From the NCBI GenBank assembly GCA_900765125.1, contig CAAFQL010000321.1:1-6099 (forward strand): a stretch of 6,099 bases of DNA, in the 5' to 3' direction. Below the pieces are notes generated by a model that was given only the letters and a program-made list of their open reading frames with translations, searched no databases and had not been told where the DNA came from. A program made the translations under genes and the position numbers. The DNA is from Oscillospiraceae bacterium. Lineage in GTDB: Bacteria > Bacillota > Clostridia > Oscillospirales > Ruminococcaceae. Positions 3,301 through 6,099 of this stretch are shown here, in pieces. Each line of letters opens with the position of its first letter. Position 1 is the first letter of the stretch.

Positions 3301-6099
3301 ATGGACCGTATGTGCTGCATTTGTAGGCGGATCAGCACCGGAGAATGTAATCACTTATATGAAGACGCTGGACGGAACGGTACATACGATACCAATGCAG
3401 CTCTTCAAAACAGATGAACTGACAGAAGGTGCAGGCTATCGGTTTAACTTTGCGGGAGAGATTATGCTTCCATCTGACGAAAGCGGAGTTGTTACAGAGG
3501 CACAGCTCCCGGAAGAGTTTTCCATCGATTGGGTAGATCGGGGAGAGGCATTCACTTATGACGCAGAAACAGCCGAAAAGAGCCAGAAAAAGGCGGCGGA
3601 GATTACGAATGAGAGAAATAAAAAGAGTGAAAAATTAGCAGAGACTATTGCGGAAACAAAGAATCGGTATATGGAAGAATATGCGAAAACGAACAATCTT
3701 ACCTATACGGAGGACCCGAATTTCGATGTGTCCGAATATATTTTTGGTGCAAAGTACCGTGCGTCGGAAACCATGCCGGAGTGGTTCGCAAAACAAACGC
3801 CGGAGGTTCAGGCGGCGTTCTACAATGCGGAGAAAGCAATTGATGAAGTGCTGGAAAGTTTCTCCGAGATGATGGGATTGAAAAAGAACATCACGGAATA
3901 TAGCTCATGGGAGGAAGTCTATGCGGATCTGGGCATTACGATGAAGGAGAATACACGCACAGCAGAGGAACTCCGGGCGGATGGTTTTGAGGTGTGCGAA
4001 AACGCAGACGGGACATTTATCGCATTTAAGGATTATGCGGAAGAATCGGCAGAAGTGCAGGAGGAATTCAAGCCTGTGGCACTTCGGGCGGTGGCAAATG
4101 CACTTATGAAAACAACGAACACTTCTCTGGCTCGGGAAGGCGGCGTAAGCGGCATTACCGGAGGATTCGCCTTTATAGACGCCAACGGAAACGAAATTGA
4201 TTATAACGGAGAAGCTGCAGGTAATTTTGATCAGGGAGTCCGTAATGCATTTATCGGTGGTTTTGGAAATGCAACGGAGGCATTGAATCAGGTAATGCAT
4301 CTGCCGGGCGTGACGGACAGTCAGTTGGCACTGAATATGACAGAGGGAATGTCCACAACCGTAGGACTTGTTGGGGCAGCAACAGGTATCGAAGGCGCAA
4401 TGCAGGATACGGAAGCCTATGTGGACTATACAGTACGCGAGGCAGATATGCAGGGATACATTGACGAACTGAAGAGGTTTGAGGAACGCTACAAGGATAA
4501 ACCGCTTTGCTCCAATGCGATTATGAGAGAACGCTTTGTGGCAATGGATCTTAGACTGTACATGGGGCTGGAAAAGGATCGCTACTATGCCAATTCCTGG
4601 GTAGGTTCAATCTTTACAATTGTCGGTGCAGCCGATAAAACACCGATAACTACCGGGTTGAGTGCCTTGTGGGACGGATCCTCCAACGCTACGGGTGTCC
4701 GCCGTGCTGCGGAGATTACAAGGCTTTCCGCTGAACTGGACAGGCTGACGAGGGAACGGAAGCAGAAGTGTAACGATACGGATATGGAACGCATTATGAA
4801 GAAGACCCAAAAGATTCAGCCGGTCATGGATCCGTCCGGTATTGTTTACGAGGCAGTGGAATCCAATACTCTTTCTGGTGTGACGGCAACCGTTTACTAT
4901 GCGGACAACTCTGATGGAACCAATGCAGTTGTCTGGGATGCGGAGAATTATGAGCAGATAAATCCGCAGATTACGGACAACAGCGGAGTATTTGCATGGG
5001 ATGTGCCGAACGGCTGGTGGCAGGTTCGCTTTGAAAAGGATGGGTATGAGGCAGCGCAGACCGAATGGATGCAGGTTCCGCCGCCGAGGATGGGATTGAA
5101 AGTTCCCATGAAATCAACGGAAAATCCAGTGGTTTCGTCGGTAGGAGCGTATCCGGATTATATAGAAGTAATCTTTAGCCAGTATATGGATACTGAAAAA
5201 GAAATCATACTTCCAGAAGGCATGACCGGTATGTGGCAGTCCGTTGACAGTGGATATTCAAAGGTATTGCACATTACAAAGGCGGGCGGTTTCCAAAAAG
5301 GCAGTAAGGTTTCCTTTACCCTTGACGGTGCACAGAATTATACCGGAAAAGCACTTGCTTCTTATAATAGCGGGGAACTGACTGTTTCGGCCCGTCCAGC
5401 AGAAATTGTTTTGAATTATGAAAGCATTATTTTGGCGAAAGCCGGTACGGAGAAGGGAATTTCAGTACGGGTAAAGGATTCGGAAGGAAACTACATGGAA
5501 GGTGTTACTGTGGAGGCTGAGCTTGGAAATACATTGACTGCTACACTGATTTCCGGTTCAGAAGTCACGGATGCGGATGGAAAAGTTGTTTTTACGGCAA
5601 ACGCTTTACTGCCGGGATATACAGATATTACGCTACGGGTAGCACGTACAAGCCTTGAAAAGACGCTTACACTTCGTGTGGCGTTAGAGGAAAGCCGCCC
5701 GAAGCGTCCTACAGCGGTAATTGGAGAAATACAATTTGACGAAAATTCTCCGAAGGAAAACTATATTACGGTAAAAAGCGGAGAACAGCTTGTAATTTCG
5801 GCTGAGGAGAACGTGACCATTTATTACACGGTGGATGATTCCTGTCCTTGTCAGAACAGTGCAAACCGGAAAATCTATACCGATCCGATAACCATTACGG
5901 AAAATGCAAAATTCCGTATTGCGGCATATAAGGACGGTATGGATTACAGCGAACGGCTGAATATCACGGTGACGGTAGACGATACGCACCAGCACGATTA
6001 TAACAGCAAGTGGAAATCAGACTCAGACAACCATTGGCACGAATGCTCCTGCGGCAGCATCGCAGACAAAGCAGCTCACGATATGGAAACAAAGAACGC
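275..6099 (+). CDS. Giant secreted BspA-type leucine-rich-repeat, multi-domain surface protein (3' truncated by window)
   Basis: A GTG start at 275 with a well-placed ribosome binding site opens 1,941 codons without a stop; the gene runs off the window. Domain order by residue: signal peptide 1-34 (ALA-A cleavage site); about 13 LRR_5/BspA repeats 75-388; uncharacterised beta-rich stretch 389-476; beta module 477-559; carboxypeptidase-regulatory-like module 654-752; Ig-like modules 773-876 and 882-960; aromatic-rich unassigned segment 961-1092; mainly helical unassigned region 1093-1518; second carboxypeptidase-regulatory-like module 1519-1612; Ig-like 1619-1708; invasin/Big_1-like 1709-1802; chitobiase-C-like 1829-1903; HWHECxCG unit from 1905. 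The protein is exported by Sec and lies outside the cell. No enzyme active site is recognisable, so adhesion or ligand binding is the likely role by analogy with BspA-like proteins. It probably ends in CxxC units and a sortase signal like its upstream neighbour, but that part is not visible. There is no sign of frameshift or decay. Confidence 0.95.
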   Translation, partial: MKRLKRLTRKKYRITALVLALCMTLSLLPISALAAGTDLAGKAIEEGTFAATGGNVNYRIDGEEIVITGGDDTVSEIVFPDEIDGKPVTRIEVSTFGNSGGHNETLTSVIFPANLTSIGGYAFHDVPGLTNIDFSKCTQSLTIGEWAFAGTSVQSVTFPEKLASIESYAFFQDEFLTSVDFSNCTGLTSIGGLSTFAATGITELTIPDCVKHIENGAFGSCEDLTSLNLGSVESIGVQAFEYTGITSLNLPDTLSEIGMGAFSFCKSLTSIDWPQNENFTILTGFDNCQALSDAELEKALSVDSITELGYSAFDGCFFQNVTIPSNIKTIGASAFSGCANMASLTILPGVKTIGPHAFEGCCGLAEQKVVVPATVTKIYGGAFADCTKQYDPAEGEEDFTYTGIIVEFANQDFKLTPYDSEMTSYERVTIGDVDYEDPFAGIATIRAYETDSEGNPSMLKQFYETQKDVMDGAQKRYTFVALDGTEQTFTVSGTIPSGAKIVLYQDNQEKTVTLTDNQFSVKADAGSKVTAEVSKDGYYSKHFIRASLDGDWDLGEIAFSDGDKLPMNRVMEVDFGEAAVNSFRNLEISLKAGERELKEGTDYILQYPSVVLEDTVIEENLTLTVDADALGFTGGSVTADRETGVFELPLTAWGKLELTASGKFAGDNHILVFDKAGKLVGKSKIAKDGFYLTNGLKAGTYTVVAYNANDNFSVVTSLDVLESMGLTEGIDYAKVTAEVSDGETNPVEITVPLLKTDVSGILNKEKCSVVSETSYVIRGQTFAVRVYYGFAEGKKGTVSILLPENMTLKYVCSETEQLGKDDYTASDNTVTINKTKQTGVFYLGFSCSKAGTYSLSAGATVGKTTAPIGSTSFTVYDYEIRPAAGDLNSLTGNKVTVCAAPNRDVTLLLDGKPVGKGKTNGLGNVTFTYNLPDDALPAQTFELTAIIGNEQVSANVTYAKTVAALESWNFYQTNRLGSPYNGEYLYSASQSFDPPTFYWYLFNEEADNAWTVCAAFVGGSAPENVITYMKTLDGTVHTIPMQLFKTDELTEGAGYRFNFAGEIMLPSDESGVVTEAQLPEEFSIDWVDRGEAFTYDAETAEKSQKKAAEITNERNKKSEKLAETIAETKNRYMEEYAKTNNLTYTEDPNFDVSEYIFGAKYRASETMPEWFAKQTPEVQAAFYNAEKAIDEVLESFSEMMGLKKNITEYSSWEEVYADLGITMKENTRTAEELRADGFEVCENADGTFIAFKDYAEESAEVQEEFKPVALRAVANALMKTTNTSLAREGGVSGITGGFAFIDANGNEIDYNGEAAGNFDQGVRNAFIGGFGNATEALNQVMHLPGVTDSQLALNMTEGMSTTVGLVGAATGIEGAMQDTEAYVDYTVREADMQGYIDELKRFEERYKDKPLCSNAIMRERFVAMDLRLYMGLEKDRYYANSWVGSIFTIVGAADKTPITTGLSALWDGSSNATGVRRAAEITRLSAELDRLTRERKQKCNDTDMERIMKKTQKIQPVMDPSGIVYEAVESNTLSGVTATVYYADNSDGTNAVVWDAENYEQINPQITDNSGVFAWDVPNGWWQVRFEKDGYEAAQTEWMQVPPPRMGLKVPMKSTENPVVSSVGAYPDYIEVIFSQYMDTEKEIILPEGMTGMWQSVDSGYSKVLHITKAGGFQKGSKVSFTLDGAQNYTGKALASYNSGELTVSARPAEIVLNYESIILAKAGTEKGISVRVKDSEGNYMEGVTVEAELGNTLTATLISGSEVTDADGKVVFTANALLPGYTDITLRVARTSLEKTLTLRVALEESRPKRPTAVIGEIQFDENSPKENYITVKSGEQLVISAEENVTIYYTVDDSCPCQNSANRKIYTDPITITENAKFRIAAYKDGMDYSERLNITVTVDDTHQHDYNSKWKSDSDNHWHECSCGSIADKAAHDMETKN
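497..1438 (+). repeat. BspA-type (LRR_5) leucine-rich repeat domain, about 13 units
   Basis: Residues 75-388 hold about 13 units of mostly 23 residues (range 21-27 after the first). They follow the pattern LTSLxIPxxLxxIGxxAFxxCxx. Clear units start at residues 106, 129, 153, 176, 201, 224, 245, 268, 291, 318, 341 and 364, and a divergent first unit precedes 106. Good examples are 318-340 (VTIPSNIKTIGASAFSGC) and 341-363. Units 9 and 10 (268-317) are the most divergent and would be a kink in the solenoid. BspA-type repeats are known in surface proteins that bind host or bacterial partners; the ligand here is unknown. Confidence 0.93.
1703..1951 (+). other. Beta-rich module after the repeats
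   Basis: Residues 477-559 run from YTFVALDGTEQTFTVSG to DWDLGEIAF. The alternating hydrophobic pattern, the phrase IPSGAKIVLYQDNQ, and the K-DGYYSKHF element look like a PEGA or carboxypeptidase-regulatory-like beta fold. I cannot name the family with certainty. The preceding residues 389-476 have no recognised motif. Confidence 0.45.
2234..2530 (+). other. Carboxypeptidase-regulatory-like module, first copy
   Basis: Residues 654-752 contain ILVFDKAGKLVGKSKIAKDG, then FYLTNGLKAGTYTVVAYN. The sequence D-x-x-G-K/D-G-x-Y-x-x-x-x-L-x-x-G-x-Y-x-V is the hallmark of transthyretin-like/CarboxypepD_reg beta sandwiches. A SLDVLESMGLTEGIDYAKV extension then leads into the next strand. Such modules act as structural spacers or binding domains in secreted proteins and carry no catalytic residues here. 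Confidence 0.6.
2591..3154 (+). other. Two consecutive Ig-like beta-sandwich modules
   Basis: Residues 773-876 (from TSYVIRGQTFAVRVYYGF to GSTSFTV) have the strand pattern of a bacterial Ig-like fold, ending in GTYSLSAGATVGKTTAPIGS. Residues 882-960 form a second module (LTGNKVTVCAAPNRDVTLLL, DGKPVGKGKTNGLGNVTFTY, FELTAIIGNEQVSANVTY). Its DG-x-x-V-G-x-G-x-T-x-x-x-G-x-V core is typical of Big_3-like or SpaA-like repeats. Family names are tentative; the beta-rich nature is clear from the alternation of hydrophobic residues and the Gly/Asp turns. Confidence 0.55.
3155..3550 (+). other. Unassigned aromatic-rich segment
   Basis: Residues 961-1092 include SWNFYQTNRLGSPYNGEYLY and a cluster FDPPTFYWYLFNEE. 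Then come WTVCAAFVGG and several beta-strand-like stretches (YRFNFAGEIMLP, FSIDWVDRG). The high Trp/Tyr/Phe content is unlike the flanking Ig modules. I do not recognise the family. It may be the last beta domain before the helical region. Confidence 0.4.
3551..4828 (+). other. Long, mostly helical region of unknown function inside the surface protein
   Basis: Residues 1093-1518 change character from beta-rich to Ala/Glu/Lys-rich and helix-forming. Residues 1097-1141 (AETAEKSQKKAAEITNER onward) look like a charged coiled coil or long amphipathic helix. Residues 1380-1411 (EAYVDYTVREADMQGYIDEL...) and 1475-1512 (VRRAAEITRLSAELDRLTRE...) are further long helices. Between them lie Gly/Ala-rich hydrophobic stretches at 1359-1376 and 1441-1466. 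The region sits between Ig-like modules and the second carboxypeptidase-regulatory-like module. No catalytic or metal-binding motif is visible, and I cannot assign a function. Confidence 0.6.
4829..5110 (+). other. Carboxypeptidase-regulatory-like module, second copy (DPSGxVYEA type)
   Basis: Residues 1519-1612 start with MDPSGIVYEAVESNTLSGVT and continue with VVWDAENYEQINPQITDNSG. They close with VFAWDVPNGWWQVRFEKDGY and a final PPPRMGLKVPM. I know the combination DPSGxVYEA.., WDAExYxQxNPxxTDxxGxxAWDVPxGxWQVxxEKxGY as a recurrent module of large bacterial extracellular proteins. It is related to carboxypeptidase-regulatory/SdrD-B folds. It directly follows the helical region. Confidence 0.75.
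5129..5680 (+). other. Two Ig-like modules, the second invasin/Big_1-like
   Basis: Residues 1619-1708 begin with AYPDYIEVIFSQYMD and read as a SbsA/Big_5-like sandwich (the I-x-V-x-F-S-x-x-M-D motif). They end in GELTVSARP. Residues 1709-1802 (AEIVLNYESIILAKAGTEKG, ISVRVKDSEGNYMEGVTVEA, VTDADGKVVFTANALLPGYT) carry the V-x-D-x-x-G-N-x-x-x-G-V-x-V and T-D-A-D-G-K-x-x-F pattern of Big_1/invasin domains. These usually act as a rigid stalk that holds the N-terminal binding part away from the wall. Confidence 0.75.
5759..5983 (+). other. Chitobiase/beta-hexosaminidase C-terminal-like module
   Basis: Residues 1829-1903 show ITVKSGEQLVISAEENVTIY, then YTVDD, a CPC motif, RKIYTDPITITENAKFRIAA and YKDGMDYSERLNITVTV. 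The order YYT-x-D...Y-x-x-P-I-x-I-x-x-x-x-x-x-x-x-A-x-K-x-G-x-x-x-S is the signature of CHB_HEX_C_1/Fn3-associated domains. These are non-catalytic beta sandwiches. Confidence 0.78.
5987..6099 (+). other. Start of an HxH...W...HWHECxCG...H extracellular unit (cut by window end)
   Basis: Residues 1905-1941 carry HQHDY, W1913, HWHEC at 1920-1924, C1926-G1927 and H1935. The regular His/Cys spacing suggests a small metal-binding or disulfide-stabilised unit. I know it as a module that precedes CxxC (TEKGYTGD..CKVCG) units and a sortase signal in clostridial surface proteins. The last codons fall outside the window. Confidence 0.75.

Noticed and set aside
3648..3872. Plus-strand frame of 74 codons, very Arg/Lys-rich
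   Set aside because: It is an out-of-frame reading of the helical region. Its composition (runs of Arg, Lys and Met) arises from the GAA/AAG/CGG codons of the true frame.
4178..4213. DANGNEIDYNGE as a calcium-binding EF-hand or dockerin loop
   Set aside because: Asp1, Asn3, Asn5 and Glu12 fit, but the Gly at position 6 and the hydrophobic residue at position 8 are missing (Glu6, Asp8), and there is no second loop or flanking helix pair that would support it.
3905..4300. 131-codon open frame on the minus strand
   Set aside because: It lies wholly antisense to the uninterrupted 1,941-codon frame, its product is Cys/His/Phe-rich without any recognisable domain, and it is best explained as a shadow of the coding strand.
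3551..4828. Helical block as a polymorphic-toxin or pre-toxin region
   Set aside because: The Gly/Ala-rich stretches recall such proteins, but beta modules continue after it, no catalytic motif is visible, and no immunity gene follows within the window.
5684..5995. 103-codon minus-strand open frame
   Set aside because: It is antisense to the recognisable chitobiase-C-like module, whose conserved motifs show that the plus strand is the coding one.

Overview
The window is gene-dense and lies on one strand. It reads as part of a cell-surface protein locus from a Gram-positive, low-to-medium-GC bacterium. The clostridial gut group (Lachnospiraceae-like) is the best guess. The grounds are an SPKTGD-type sortase signal with a membrane anchor, a strong AAGGAG-type ribosome binding site, BspA-type leucine-rich repeats, and extracellular modules common in that group (HWHECxCG and TEKGYTGD..CKVCG units, chitobiase-C-like and invasin-like Ig folds). 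No marker gene is present, so the taxonomy is inference.

Layout: (1) Bases 1-252 are the last 83 codons of a wall-anchored protein: a CxxC unit, a Thr/Pro linker, the SPKTGD sorting signal, a transmembrane helix and a basic tail. (2) Bases 253-274 are a 22-base gap holding only a ribosome binding site. (3) From the GTG at 275 to the end of the window runs one uninterrupted reading frame of 1,941 codons that does not stop before base 6099. It encodes the N-terminal part of a giant secreted protein. In order it has a signal peptide, 13 BspA-type leucine-rich repeats, about 700 residues of beta-rich modules, about 425 residues of predominantly helical sequence that I cannot assign, a carboxypeptidase-regulatory-like module, two Ig-like modules, a chitobiase-C-like module, and the start of an HxH...HWHECxCG unit.

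The two genes are close enough to be one operon. The module the second protein has reached at the window edge is, in proteins of this kind, usually followed by the module with which the window's first gene begins. The simplest reading is two neighbouring surface proteins of similar C-terminal architecture, both exported by Sec and probably anchored by a sortase. An adhesive or matrix-binding role is plausible from the domains but not shown. I see no RNA genes, mobile elements, CRISPR arrays, promoters or terminators. No gene-free stretch exceeds 22 bases. The least explained part is the helical insert at about 3551-4828.
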